From contig JAOPWK010000095.1 of the NCBI GenBank assembly GCA_025965735.1, positions 1 through 34,928 of the forward strand: DNA of 34,928 nt, read 5' to 3'. This DNA is from Frankiales bacterium (GTDB lineage Bacteria > Actinomycetota > Actinomycetes > Mycobacteriales > SCTD01). Numbering within the stretch: position 1 is the first letter of the stretch; the number at the start of each line of letters is the position of its first letter. Made by a program: the position numbers and the translations under genes. Below the pieces are notes generated by a model. The model did no database searches and was not told where the DNA came from. It worked only from the letters and a program-made list of their open reading frames with translations. Shown piece by piece: positions 8,011 to 17,610 of the stretch.

Positions 8011-8036
8011 GCCCCGGCCGGTTCGGCCGGGGCTCA
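8008..8036. terminator. Bidirectional hairpin terminator
   Basis: A perfect 13-bp stem (8008-8020 with 8024-8036) and a 3-base loop lie between the convergent ParB-like gene and sugC. The stem includes the TGA stop of the upstream gene. There is no U-run, as is usual in high-GC actinobacteria. Confidence 0.85.
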
Positions 8037-8047
8037 GGTCAGCAGGC

Positions 8048-9238
<1,191 letters not shown>

Positions 9239-9245
9239 GACGCCG

Positions 9246-10150
<905 letters not shown>

Positions 10151-10151
<1 letters not shown>

Positions 10152-11071
10152 CAGTCCTCACCCTTCACGGTGCCGAGGTTGGTCTTGAAGCCCTTCACGA
10201 ACAGGAAGGCGATCGCGATGATCATCAGGAAGAGCAGGATCGAGATCGCCGAGCCGAGCCCGAGGTTCACGCGGCTGATGAGCGCGTTGTAGCCCAGCCC
10301 GCTGATGGTCTGGCTCTTGAACTGCCCGGCCGTCTGCACGTAGACGGTGTCGAAGATGCGGAACGCGTCCAGCGCGCGGAACAGCAGGGCGACGAGGATC
10401 GCCGACTTCATGTTCGGCAGCGTCACCTTCCACAGGCGCTGCCACGCCGTCGCGCCGTCGACCTTGGCCGCCTCCTGCAGCTCCTCCGGCACGGTGGCCA
10501 GACCGGCCAGCAGCAGCAGCGACATGAACGGCGTGGTCTTCCAGACCTCGGTGATGATGATCGTCGCGAAGGAGCCGATGGTCCCGCCGAGCGGGTTCAC
10601 GTCGCCGATGAAGCCGGTGTCGGGCTGCACCGCGAACCGGAACGCGAAGGCCGCGATGACGGTGATGATCCCGTAGGGGATGAGGATCGCGGTGCGGACC
10701 GTGCGCCGGCCGAAGATCGCGCGGTGCATGACCAGCGCGAAGGCCAGGCCGATGACGAGCTCGATCGCCACCGAGATGACGGTGATGACCGCGGTCGCCA
10801 GCACCGCCTCCCACCAGACGCCGCTGGTGAGGATCAGCACGTAGTTGTCGAGCCCGACGAACGCGTTCTCCTCCGGCACGCGCAGGTCGTAGCGGAACAG
10901 GCTCAGGTAGACCGCGTAGCAGATCGGGTAGGCGGTGACGAGCAGCATGATGATCGCCGCAGGCGCGGCCAGCTTCAGCCCGAGGTTGCGCTCGGCCTTG
11001 GCCCGGTCGGTCGTCTTGACCGGCCCCCCCGAGCGCTTGCGGCTCGCAGGTGCCGTGGTGGTCGCTGTCAT
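10151..11071 (-). CDS. sugA: Sugar ABC transporter permease (SugA-like)
   Basis: A 306-residue MalF-type permease with six predicted membrane helices. By recall it matches mycobacterial SugA closely in AERNLGLKLAAPAA, the block ALVMHR...VRTAILIPYG, the stretch EVWKTTPFMSLLLLAGLA and FRALDAFRIFD. The EAA loop is ELQEAAKVDGATAWQRLWKV. The ATG follows the lpqY TAG immediately (TAGATG), so the genes are translationally coupled. SugABC with LpqY recycles trehalose released during mycolic-acid transfer in mycobacteria; in a non-mycolate host it would be simple trehalose or disaccharide uptake. Confidence 0.92.
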
Positions 11072-12334
11072 CTAGAGCACCGCCTGGCTCTTGAGGGCCC
11101 GCTCGAGCAGGTCCTTCAGATCGTCGTAGGACTTCTCCGGGTCGATGTCCTGCATCGGGTGCAGCACCTGGCGCACCGCGAGTGAGATGTCGTTGTACTG
11201 CGGGGACACCGGGCGCGGCGCGGCGTTCTCCAGCTGCTCGGTCATGATGGGCAGGAACGGCAGCTGCTTCAGCAGCTCGGGGTCGTCGCCGAGCTCGCGC
11301 AGCACCGACGGCTGCCCGCCCGTGGTGGCGATGGTGCGCTGCTGCTCGGGCTTGGTGAGGCAGTTGACCGCGGCCAGCGCCGCGTCCCGGTCCCTGGTGT
11401 AGCTGCCGATCCCGAGGTTGTAGCCGCCGAGCGCGGGGCGAGCGGGCTGGCCCTCGACGACGGCCGGGTACGGGGCCCAGCCGTAGTCCTTGGCCAGCTC
11501 GGGGTCGGCCTCGAGCACGCTGGGATAGACGTACGGCCAGTTCAGCATGAAGGCGCTGTCGCTGTCGGGGGACTCGAAGGCCAGGCGGTTGTCGTCCTCT
11601 GCGGAGGTGGACAGCGCGGCCGGCGCCGCAGCCGAGTCGGCGTAGCGGCGCATGATCTCGAGCGCCTTCTTGGTCGGCTCCTCCGGCAGGTCGAGCTCGG
11701 TGGTGCCGTCCTCGGTCGGCTGCACGATCGAGCCGCCGGCGCTCTCGAGCAGGGCGTTGAAGAACACGACCAGGCTCTCCGCGCGCTTGCCCGTCTCCTG
11801 CACCTTGACGTCGAGCTCCTCGGCGGTGTCGAGCAGCTCGTCCCACGTCTTGGGGACCGGCCGGTCGCCGAGCATGCTCTTGCGGTACCAGAGCAGGCGC
11901 GTGTTGCTGTTCAGCGGGGCGCCGTACTGCTGGTCGTCGAACTGCGCGCTCTCGAACGGGCCCTTGAGGACCTGCTCCGCGCTGCCCACGTTCTCCAGCT
12001 CGCCCTCCTCGAACGGCGTGATCCAGCCGGCCTTGGCGAACTCGCCGGTCCACACGACGTCCATGCCGATGAGGTCGATGGAGTCGTCGCGGGCGGCCAG
12101 GCGCCGGACCAGCTGCTCGCGCTGCTGGTCCGGATTGGTCGGCAGCGACTCGGCGACGATCCGGTAGGCGCCGGACGCCTCGGCGTTGCACGCCTCGATG
12201 ACGTCGGGCAGCCAGCCCTCGTTGCCGATGTACCAGTTGACCGTGGGCGGCCCGCCGGCGGTGTCGTCCCCACCGCCGCAGGCAGCCAACGGGGCCGTGA
12301 ACAGGGCCGCCGCGAGCAGGGCTGTGGCGCGCAT
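11072..12334 (-). CDS. lpqY: LpqY-like sugar-binding lipoprotein
   Basis: A 420-residue extracellular solute-binding lipoprotein. A signal peptide with lipobox APLAAC puts the lipidated Cys at residue 19. The mature part has LpqY-like blocks: ESLPTNPDQQREQLVRRLAA, IGMDVVWTGEFAKAGW, NTRLLWYRKSML, ALGGYNLGIGSYTR and RPVSPQYNDISLAVRQVL. LpqY binds trehalose in mycobacteria. As a lipoprotein it depends on the lipoprotein-processing pathway; a candidate lnt is in this window. It is the first gene of the four-gene operon, with a GAGGAGG-type ribosome binding site before ATG 12334. The substrate is by homology only. Confidence 0.92.
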   Translation of the reverse strand: MRATALLAAALFTAPLAACGGGDDTAGGPPTVNWYIGNEGWLPDVIEACNAEASGAYRIVAESLPTNPDQQREQLVRRLAARDDSIDLIGMDVVWTGEFAKAGWITPFEEGELENVGSAEQVLKGPFESAQFDDQQYGAPLNSNTRLLWYRKSMLGDRPVPKTWDELLDTAEELDVKVQETGKRAESLVVFFNALLESAGGSIVQPTEDGTTELDLPEEPTKKALEIMRRYADSAAAPAALSTSAEDDNRLAFESPDSDSAFMLNWPYVYPSVLEADPELAKDYGWAPYPAVVEGQPARPALGGYNLGIGSYTRDRDAALAAVNCLTKPEQQRTIATTGGQPSVLRELGDDPELLKQLPFLPIMTEQLENAAPRPVSPQYNDISLAVRQVLHPMQDIDPEKSYDDLKDLLERALKSQAVL

Positions 12335-12349
12335 CCCGACCTCCTCGTC

Positions 12350-12375
12350 GTGATCGCAGTCCCGTTGATCACGGG
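12350..12375. promoter_or_regulatory. Candidate operator in the lpqY / CaiB intergenic region
   Basis: Two overlapping inverted repeats lie 16-41 bases upstream of lpqY: GTGATC (12350-12355) with GATCAC (12367-12372), and CCCGT-TGATC-ACGGG at 12361-12375. A longer-range pair GCCCGACCC/GGGTCGGGC is at 12380-12388 and 12429-12437. They could bind a sugar-responsive LacI-type repressor, but no regulator gene is adjacent. Low certainty. Confidence 0.3.
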
Positions 12376-12458
12376 CTCAGCCCGACCCTGCCCCTGCGCG
12401 CCCATCTCATGCGTGTTGCAGCGATCTCGGGTCGGGCCGCCGTGGAAGGCTGGCCGCG

Positions 12459-13670
12459 ATGACCGCGACGGAGCTGCAGACCGCGCTGGACGCGGGGCCG
12501 GGATGGCCGCAGGGACTGGCGCCGCAGGGACCGCTCGGGGGCGTGCGGGTCCTGGACCTGTCCCGCGTGCTGGCCGGCCCGTACTGCTGCATGGTGCTGG
12601 CCGACCTCGGCGCCGACGTGCTCAAGGTGGAGCGGCCCCTGCTCGGCGACGACACCCGCCACTGGGGCCCGCCGTTCCACGGCGAGGACGCGGCCTACTT
12701 CTTCTCCGTCAACCGGGACCGTCGTTCGGTGGCGCTCGACCTGACGCGCCCCGAGGGCCGCGCGGTGGTGCGCCGGCTGGTCGCGGCCGCGGACGTCGTG
12801 GTCGAGAACTTCCTGCCACGGCACCTCACCGCCCTGGGGCTGGACGAGGTGCGCGCCGAGGCCGACGCCGTGTGGGTGTCGGTCCGCGGTGCCGGCGGCG
12901 ACGGACCGTCGGGGGAGCAGCCGGGCTACGACGTGATGGCGCAGGCCCGCAGCGGCCTGATGTCGGTGACCGGCACCCACGAGCCGACCAAGGTCGGAGT
13001 CGCCGTCGCGGACGTGGTCACCGGTCTGTACGCCGCCGTCGGCGCGCTCGCGGGTCTGGTCGCCCGCACGCCGCTGCGCGTGGAGGTCGGGCTGCTCGAG
13101 GCGGCCGTCTCGATGCTGGTCAACCAAGCGTCCAACGCGCTCGTCGGCGGCCGGATCCCGAGCTTCGGCGGCAACGACCACCCGAACATCGCGCCGTACG
13201 GCCCGGTGCCGTGCGCGGACCGGCCGCTGGTCGTGGGCGCCGGCAACGACGGGCAGTTCGCGGCGCTGGCCGCCGCCGTCGGTCTGGACGCTCCGGAGCA
13301 GTGGCGCACGAACGCCGGCCGGGTAGCGAACCGGGCTGCGTTGAAGACGTCGATGCAGCAGGTGTTCTCGCAGCGGACGGCGGCGGAGTGGGCGCTCGTG
13401 CTGGACGCCGCCGGGGTGCCGTGCGCCGTCGTTCAGGACCTCGCGTCGCTGCCCGAGGACCCGCAGCTCCAGGCGACCGGCCAGCTGCAGGAGGTCGAGC
13501 ACCCGGCCGGCCCGGTGCGCGTGGTCGGCTCGCCGTACCGGCTCGACGGCGAGCGCCCGCGCGTGCGACGGGCGCCGCCGCTGCTGGGCCAGCACACGGT
13601 CGAGGTGCTCTCCGCCCTCGGCCTCTCGGACTCACAGGTGGAGGAGGTCGTCGGTGCCGACAGGCGGTGA
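12459..13670 (+). CDS. CaiB/BaiF (family III) CoA-transferase
   Basis: A 403-residue family III CoA-transferase. The N-terminal GVRVLDLSRVLAGPYCCMVLADLGADVLKVERP is the CoA-binding Rossmann start. RPEGRAVVRRLVAAADVVVENF follows. The catalytic aspartate is Asp-158 in PGYDVMAQARSGLM. LLEAAVSMLVNQASNALVGG and the small C-terminal domain complete it. The family moves CoA between carboxylic acids (oxalate/formate, carnitine, succinate/benzylsuccinate and others). It overlaps the TPP-enzyme gene by 17 bases, so the two form one operon and may act in sequence. The donor and acceptor acids cannot be read from sequence. Confidence 0.93.
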   Translation: MTATELQTALDAGPGWPQGLAPQGPLGGVRVLDLSRVLAGPYCCMVLADLGADVLKVERPLLGDDTRHWGPPFHGEDAAYFFSVNRDRRSVALDLTRPEGRAVVRRLVAAADVVVENFLPRHLTALGLDEVRAEADAVWVSVRGAGGDGPSGEQPGYDVMAQARSGLMSVTGTHEPTKVGVAVADVVTGLYAAVGALAGLVARTPLRVEVGLLEAAVSMLVNQASNALVGGRIPSFGGNDHPNIAPYGPVPCADRPLVVGAGNDGQFAALAAAVGLDAPEQWRTNAGRVANRAALKTSMQQVFSQRTAAEWALVLDAAGVPCAVVQDLASLPEDPQLQATGQLQEVEHPAGPVRVVGSPYRLDGERPRVRRAPPLLGQHTVEVLSALGLSDSQVEEVVGADRR

Positions 13671-15228
13671 GGTGCTGGTCGCGGCGCTGCGCGACCTCGA
13701 GGTGGAGGTCGCCTTCGGGCTGCCGGGGGTGCACAACCTGGCTGCATGGAAGGGTTTTTCGGGGTCAGGGGTGCGGCTGGTCGGTGTGCGGCACGAGCAG
13801 ACGGCGGGCTACGCCGCGGACGGCTACGCCCGCGCGACCGGACGGCTGGGCGTCGCCATCACGACGACCGGGCCGGGTGCCGCGAACGTCGTCGCCGCGA
13901 CCGGCGAGGCGTGGTCCTGCCACTCGCCGCTGCTCGTCATCGCGACCGACATCCCGACGACGGTGCGCCGCGAGGGGCAGTACCGCGGCGTGCTGCACGA
14001 GACGACCGACCAGGCGTCGTTCTTCCGCCCGGTCACCAAGGCGACGTTTCGGGTCGAGCGCGCCGAGGAGCTGCACGAGCGGGTCGTGCAGGCAGGTCGG
14101 CTCGCCATGCGCGCGCCGCGCCGGCCGGTGTACCTGGAGGTGCCGACGGACCTGCTGTCGGCCGAGGTCCCCGAGCCGGTGGAGGTGCCGGTGCCGCGCG
14201 ACAGCGACCAGCGCGTGCTGCGGGTGGAGGACGCGGTCGCCGCCCTCCGTGCCGCCGAGCGGCCGCTGGTCTGGGCCGGCGGAGGCGCCACCGCTGCCGG
14301 CGCCGCCCAGGAGCTCACAGGCCTCGCGGAGCGGCTCGGCGCGCCGGCGCTGTCGTCGTACGGCGGTCGCGGGCTGGTCCCGCCGGACTCGCCGGCGCAC
14401 GTCGCCCTGCCGCCGCACAGCCCCGAGGCGGGCGCGCTGTGGGACGCCGCGGACCTGGTGCTCGTCGTCGGCAGCGACCTGGACGCGATGAACACCCAAG
14501 GGTTCCGCCAGCCGCAGCCACCCACGCTGGTGACGCTCGACCTGGTGGAGCCGGTCAACTACGCGCCGGACGTCCTGGTGCGCGCCGACGCACGGGAAGC
14601 CCTGCTGCGCCTGCTGTTCGAGCTCAAGGACGACGAGAGCCGAGCACCCTGGTGGTCGCCGGTGGGGGCGCGGCCGGCCATGCCGTTCCTGGACGCGCTG
14701 GAGGCGGCCCTGCCGGCGGACGCGGTGCTGGTCGCGGACATGTGCGTGGCCGGATACTGGTACGGCGGCTACGGGCGGGTGCAGCAGCCGCGAGGGCTGG
14801 CCTACCCGGTCGGCTGGGGCACCCTCGGCTTCGGCTTCCCCGCCTCGCTGGGCGCCGCGCTGTCTGGCCGCCCGACCGTCGCCGTGGTCGGCGACGGCGG
14901 CTTCCTGTTCGGCTGCGGCGACCTCGCGACCGCCGCGCAGGAGCAGCTGCCGGTGACGGTCGTGCTGGTCGACGACGGCGGCTACGGGATGCTCCGCTAC
15001 GACTTCACCAAGGACGGCGAGCAGCCCGTCGGCACGGAGCTCGAGCCGCCGGACTTCGTCGCGATGGCGCACGCCTTCCGGGTGGCCGCTCGCGAGGTGA
15101 CGGTCGAGGAGCTCGCCGACGCGGTGGCCGCCGGCATCGCCAGCGGCGCTCCGAACCTGCTGGTGGTCAAGGCGACCTACGACCCGCCGCCCAACACCTC
15201 GCCGAACTGGTACCGGGTCAAGGCGTAG
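13654..15228 (+). CDS. Thiamine-diphosphate-dependent enzyme of the acetolactate synthase/decarboxylase superfamily
   Basis: A 524-residue three-domain TPP enzyme. Glu-48 (GVRHEQTAGYAADGYARATG) is the conserved glutamate that activates the cofactor. TTTGPGAANVVAAT follows. The middle domain has VWAGGGATAAGAAQEL. The C-terminal TPP/Mg domain has GDGG (413-416) and ends at VLVDDGGYGML. The usual Asn-Asn of the GDG-X-NN motif is Asp-Asp (440-441), an unusual metal-ligand change. The GTG start at 13654 has GAGGAGG in front and lies inside the CaiB gene. Pairing with a CoA-transferase recalls the oxalate pathway (Frc plus oxalyl-CoA decarboxylase) or 2-hydroxyacyl-CoA lyases, but the enzyme is shorter and I cannot assign a reaction. 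Confidence 0.9.
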   Translation: MPTGGEVLVAALRDLEVEVAFGLPGVHNLAAWKGFSGSGVRLVGVRHEQTAGYAADGYARATGRLGVAITTTGPGAANVVAATGEAWSCHSPLLVIATDIPTTVRREGQYRGVLHETTDQASFFRPVTKATFRVERAEELHERVVQAGRLAMRAPRRPVYLEVPTDLLSAEVPEPVEVPVPRDSDQRVLRVEDAVAALRAAERPLVWAGGGATAAGAAQELTGLAERLGAPALSSYGGRGLVPPDSPAHVALPPHSPEAGALWDAADLVLVVGSDLDAMNTQGFRQPQPPTLVTLDLVEPVNYAPDVLVRADAREALLRLLFELKDDESRAPWWSPVGARPAMPFLDALEAALPADAVLVADMCVAGYWYGGYGRVQQPRGLAYPVGWGTLGFGFPASLGAALSGRPTVAVVGDGGFLFGCGDLATAAQEQLPVTVVLVDDGGYGMLRYDFTKDGEQPVGTELEPPDFVAMAHAFRVAAREVTVEELADAVAAGIASGAPNLLVVKATYDPPPNTSPNWYRVKA

Positions 15229-15242
15229 GGGAGGATGGGGCG

Positions 15243-15635
15243 GTGTTCCGCCGCCGCCCCGAGCCTGCCGCCGAGCTGGGGCCGGAGGTGGTGCACGACG
15301 GCCCGAGCCCGGTGCTCGTGGTGGACGACGGCACCTTCTTCGACCTGACCGAGGGCGGCTGGACCGTCGTCGACTTCTGGGCCGGCTGGTGCGCCCCGTG
15401 CCGCTCCTTCGCGCCGGTCTACGAGGCGGTCGCCCGCGCCCACGACGGCCCCGTCCGCTTCGCCAAGTGCGACGTCGACGCGAATCCACGCACCGCGCAG
15501 CTGCTGCAGATCCGGAGCATCCCGACGCTTGTCGTGTTCGGCCCCGACGGCAGCGAGGTCGGCCGCTCGCAGGGCGTGGTGTCCCGCGGCGACCTGGAGG
15601 CCACGGTGCGGCAGCTGGCAGCGCGCCCGGTCTAG
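15243..15635 (+). CDS. Thioredoxin-fold protein
   Basis: A 130-residue thioredoxin. The active site WCAPC stands in TVVDFWAGWCAPCRSFAPVYE. The cis-proline is in IRSIPTLVVFGPDG, and KCDVDANPRTAQLL is typical. About 35 extra N-terminal residues (starting FRRRPEPAAELGPEVV) precede the fold and carry no clear signal peptide, so it is probably cytoplasmic. The GTG start at 15243 follows GGGGAGG in the 14-base gap after the TPP enzyme, so it is probably in that operon. Its TAG shares a CTAG with the stop of the convergent gene. Confidence 0.92.
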   Translation: MFRRRPEPAAELGPEVVHDGPSPVLVVDDGTFFDLTEGGWTVVDFWAGWCAPCRSFAPVYEAVARAHDGPVRFAKCDVDANPRTAQLLQIRSIPTLVVFGPDGSEVGRSQGVVSRGDLEATVRQLAARPV

Positions 15636-15952
15636 AAGGCGGCCCAGACCTCGTCCACCGGCACACCCGCGCCGGCCAGCGTCTCCGTCACGCCCACGAC
15701 CGCGGTGTGCACGTCGACACTCACCGTGACGAACCGGCCGACGACGAAGAAGCTCCCGTCGTCCTCCTGCCGCTCGACCAGCACCTCGTCGTACAAGCCG
15801 CGCACCGGCTCCAGCCGAGCCGTCACGTCGGCGACCGCCGCACGCTCGTCCGCAGCATCGCTGCGCAGCCGCACGAGTACCGGCACCGTCTGCAGCACCA
15901 CCTCCGGCGGCAGTTCGTCGAGCACCTGCGCGGTCGTCGGGTTCAGCGTCAT
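15632..15952 (-). CDS. Conserved-looking 106-residue protein, unknown function
   Basis: Not recognised. It has a regular alpha/beta pattern: a helix (TTAQVLDELPPEVV), strand VPVLVRL, helix DERAAVADVTARLEPV, strands DEVLVER and FFVVGRFVTVSV, then helix VVGVTETLAGAG. It has no Cys and no membrane segment, which suggests a small soluble ferredoxin-like fold. The start is ATG 15952 with AGGGGT upstream. Its stop overlaps the thioredoxin stop in one CTAG. Codon positions are GC-biased like real genes around it. Confidence 0.6.
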   Translation of the reverse strand: MTLNPTTAQVLDELPPEVVLQTVPVLVRLRSDAADERAAVADVTARLEPVRGLYDEVLVERQEDDGSFFVVGRFVTVSVDVHTAVVGVTETLAGAGVPVDEVWAAF

Positions 15953-16057
15953 GCCGCTGTCGTACCCCTGATCGATCCAACTACGCAGCGTGACGATCCG
16001 GTTGCGCCTGGTCGGGAGGGGCAGACCGGCAGGACACACCCCTCGCGAGGAGCCGCC

Positions 16058-16651
16058 ATGAACACGAACGAGATCCTGCTGATCGTCCTCGCCGCCCTCG
16101 CCGTGCTGCTCGTCCTCGCGCTGACCGTCGTCAGCCGCCGGCGCAAGCGCACCTCCGAGCTCAAGGGCACGTTCGGCTCCGAGTACGACCGCACGGTGGA
16201 GACCCGCGACAAGCGCCGCGACGCCGAGCGCGAGCTGGCCGAGCGCAAGGCGCGCCACGAGCAGCTGCAGATCCGGCCGCTGTCCGCGGCCAGCCGACAG
16301 CGCTACCTGACCGCGTGGGAGGGCGTGCAGAGCCGCTTCATCGACGCCCCCGTGCTGGCGCTGTCGGAGGCCGACGCGCTGCTGACCCGGCTGATGGCCG
16401 AGCGCGGCTTCCCGACCGACGACCTGCGCACGCAGGAGGACATGCTCTCGGTGGAGCACACGCACGTGCTGGACGGCTTCCGCGCTGGGCACGCGATCGA
16501 GCAGGCCAACTCCAGCGAGGGCGCGGACACCGAGCAGGTCCGGCAGGGGATGCTGCACTTCCGCGAGGTGTTCGAGGAGCTGGTCAGCGAGAGCGGCGAC
16601 GAGCCGTACCCGTCGGTGGGCCAGACCGACCGGTCGCGCGAGGTCCGCTAG
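16058..16651 (+). CDS. Membrane-anchored protein with cytoplasmic helical domain, unknown function
   Basis: A 197-residue protein. Residues about 5-26 (ILLIVLAALAVLLVLALTVV) form one membrane helix followed by the positive stop SRRRKRT, so the bulk is cytoplasmic. The charged stretch from about residue 40 to 70 (TRDKRRDAERELAERKARHE) should be a coiled coil. A globular helical part follows, with LTAWEGVQSRFIDAPVLALSEADALL and LMAERGFPTDD. The ATG has GAGGAG at -12. It shares a CTAG stop with the MOSC gene. The block LTAWEGVQSRFID...FPTDD recalls a conserved secreted/membrane family in actinobacteria, but I know no function. Confidence 0.8.
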   Translation: MNTNEILLIVLAALAVLLVLALTVVSRRRKRTSELKGTFGSEYDRTVETRDKRRDAERELAERKARHEQLQIRPLSAASRQRYLTAWEGVQSRFIDAPVLALSEADALLTRLMAERGFPTDDLRTQEDMLSVEHTHVLDGFRAGHAIEQANSSEGADTEQVRQGMLHFREVFEELVSESGDEPYPSVGQTDRSREVR

Positions 16652-17190
16652 ACCGGCTTCAGGGGCTGGTGCTCTCCCTCGGGGAGCTCCACCCGCACGG
16701 CGTCCCCGGGGCGCACCTCGCCGCCGGCCACCACCACGCCCATGACGCCGGCGAGCCGCTCCAGCTCGTCGTCGTCGGTGCGCCGCAGCACCGCCTCCAT
16801 GAGGCCGTCCTGGAACCGGTCCATCTGCACGCACGGGTTGCGCAGCCCGGTCACCTCGACGACCGCGTCGTCGCCGAGGCGCACGCGGGCGCCGCGGGGC
16901 AGCGCCAGCAGGTCCACGCCGCGGGTCAGCACGTTCTCGCCGACATCACCGGGGCAGACGTGGAACCCCTTGTCCCGCAGCAGGTCCAGCAGCTCGGCGT
17001 GCAGCAGGTGCACCTGTCGCGGGTTGGGGTCGTTCGGCCGCCACCGCTTGCGCGAGCGGTGCTGGATCGTCGCGCCGGCGTGCGCGTCGCCTTCGACGCC
17101 GTGTCCCTGGACGAGCAGGACGCGGTCCACGACCTCCTTGCTGAACCGGTGCCGCGGGCTGCGGCTCACCGCCTCGACCGTGCCGCCCAT
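16648..17190 (-). CDS. MOSC-domain protein
   Basis: A 180-residue stand-alone MOSC (molybdenum cofactor sulfurase C-terminal) domain protein. Family blocks are GVEGDAHAG (31-39), CPGDVGENVLTRG (79-91), PRGARVRLGDDAVVEVTGLRNPC with the conserved Cys-120, and the end GEVRPGDAVRVELP. MOSC proteins carry sulfur or bind molybdopterin and act on metal-sulfur chemistry or detoxify N-hydroxylated bases; which applies is unknown. ATG 17190 is preceded by GGAAGGG. The frame is open further upstream, but the extra residues overlap the divergent gene and have no homology. Confidence 0.9.
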   Translation of the reverse strand: MGGTVEAVSRSPRHRFSKEVVDRVLLVQGHGVEGDAHAGATIQHRSRKRWRPNDPNPRQVHLLHAELLDLLRDKGFHVCPGDVGENVLTRGVDLLALPRGARVRLGDDAVVEVTGLRNPCVQMDRFQDGLMEAVLRRTDDDELERLAGVMGVVVAGGEVRPGDAVRVELPEGEHQPLKPV

Positions 17191-17241
17191 GTCGCCCTTC
17201 CGCCTGTGGCGCGCCCCGCCGCCGCGGCGCATCCTGGTCGG

Positions 17242-17607
17242 GTGCGCACGCTCCTGGTCTACCTGCTGCTCGCCGTCACCCCGGCGGCGGCGTTCTCTGC
17301 TGCGCGCGCGGGGCTGGAGCGCTGGATCCGCGGGCCGCGCACCGCGGACGTCGGGGTGCCGGCGGAGCGGTCGCTGGAGCGGCTCGTCGCGGACCTGCGC
17401 CGGCTCGAGCTGGACCACGTCCGCACCGCCCGCTCGGACGCGCCGGGGCGGGCTAGCCGGCTACGGGCGATCGGCCTGGCGTACGACGAGACGCTGCACG
17501 AGTGCTGCCGCGCGGTCGGGCTGACGGCGTCGAGCCGCCCGCCGCTGAGCGCGGTCGGGCGGCTCGAGACCGAGGCGGCGCTGGCCGCGGCCGGCGTCAC
17601 CTGGTGA
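17242..17607 (+). CDS. Small protein with N-terminal hydrophobic segment, unknown function
   Basis: A 121-residue protein. Residues 1-20 (RTLLVYLLLAVTPAAAFSAA) form a signal-anchor or signal peptide. The rest is helical and charged, with ERSLERLVADLRRLELDHVRTA and a Cys-Cys pair in TLHECCRAVGL. The GTG at 17242 has CATCCT 6 bases before it (a weak -10) and no ribosome binding site. It is divergent from the MOSC gene and ends 3 bases from the convergent aldehyde dehydrogenase. Function unknown. Confidence 0.6.
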   Translation: MRTLLVYLLLAVTPAAAFSAARAGLERWIRGPRTADVGVPAERSLERLVADLRRLELDHVRTARSDAPGRASRLRAIGLAYDETLHECCRAVGLTASSRPPLSAVGRLETEAALAAAGVTW

Positions 17608-17610
17608 GGC

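Noticed and set aside
10158..12191. Minus-strand open frame of 677 codons within lpqY and sugA
   Set aside because: It is in another frame of the same strand as clear LpqY and SugA sequence and has Arg/Gly-rich composition without any domain.
12459..15228. Firm assignment as an oxalate degradation operon (frc-oxc)
   Set aside because: Family III CoA-transferase and TPP enzyme fit in type, but length and motif details of the TPP enzyme do not prove oxalyl-CoA decarboxylase.
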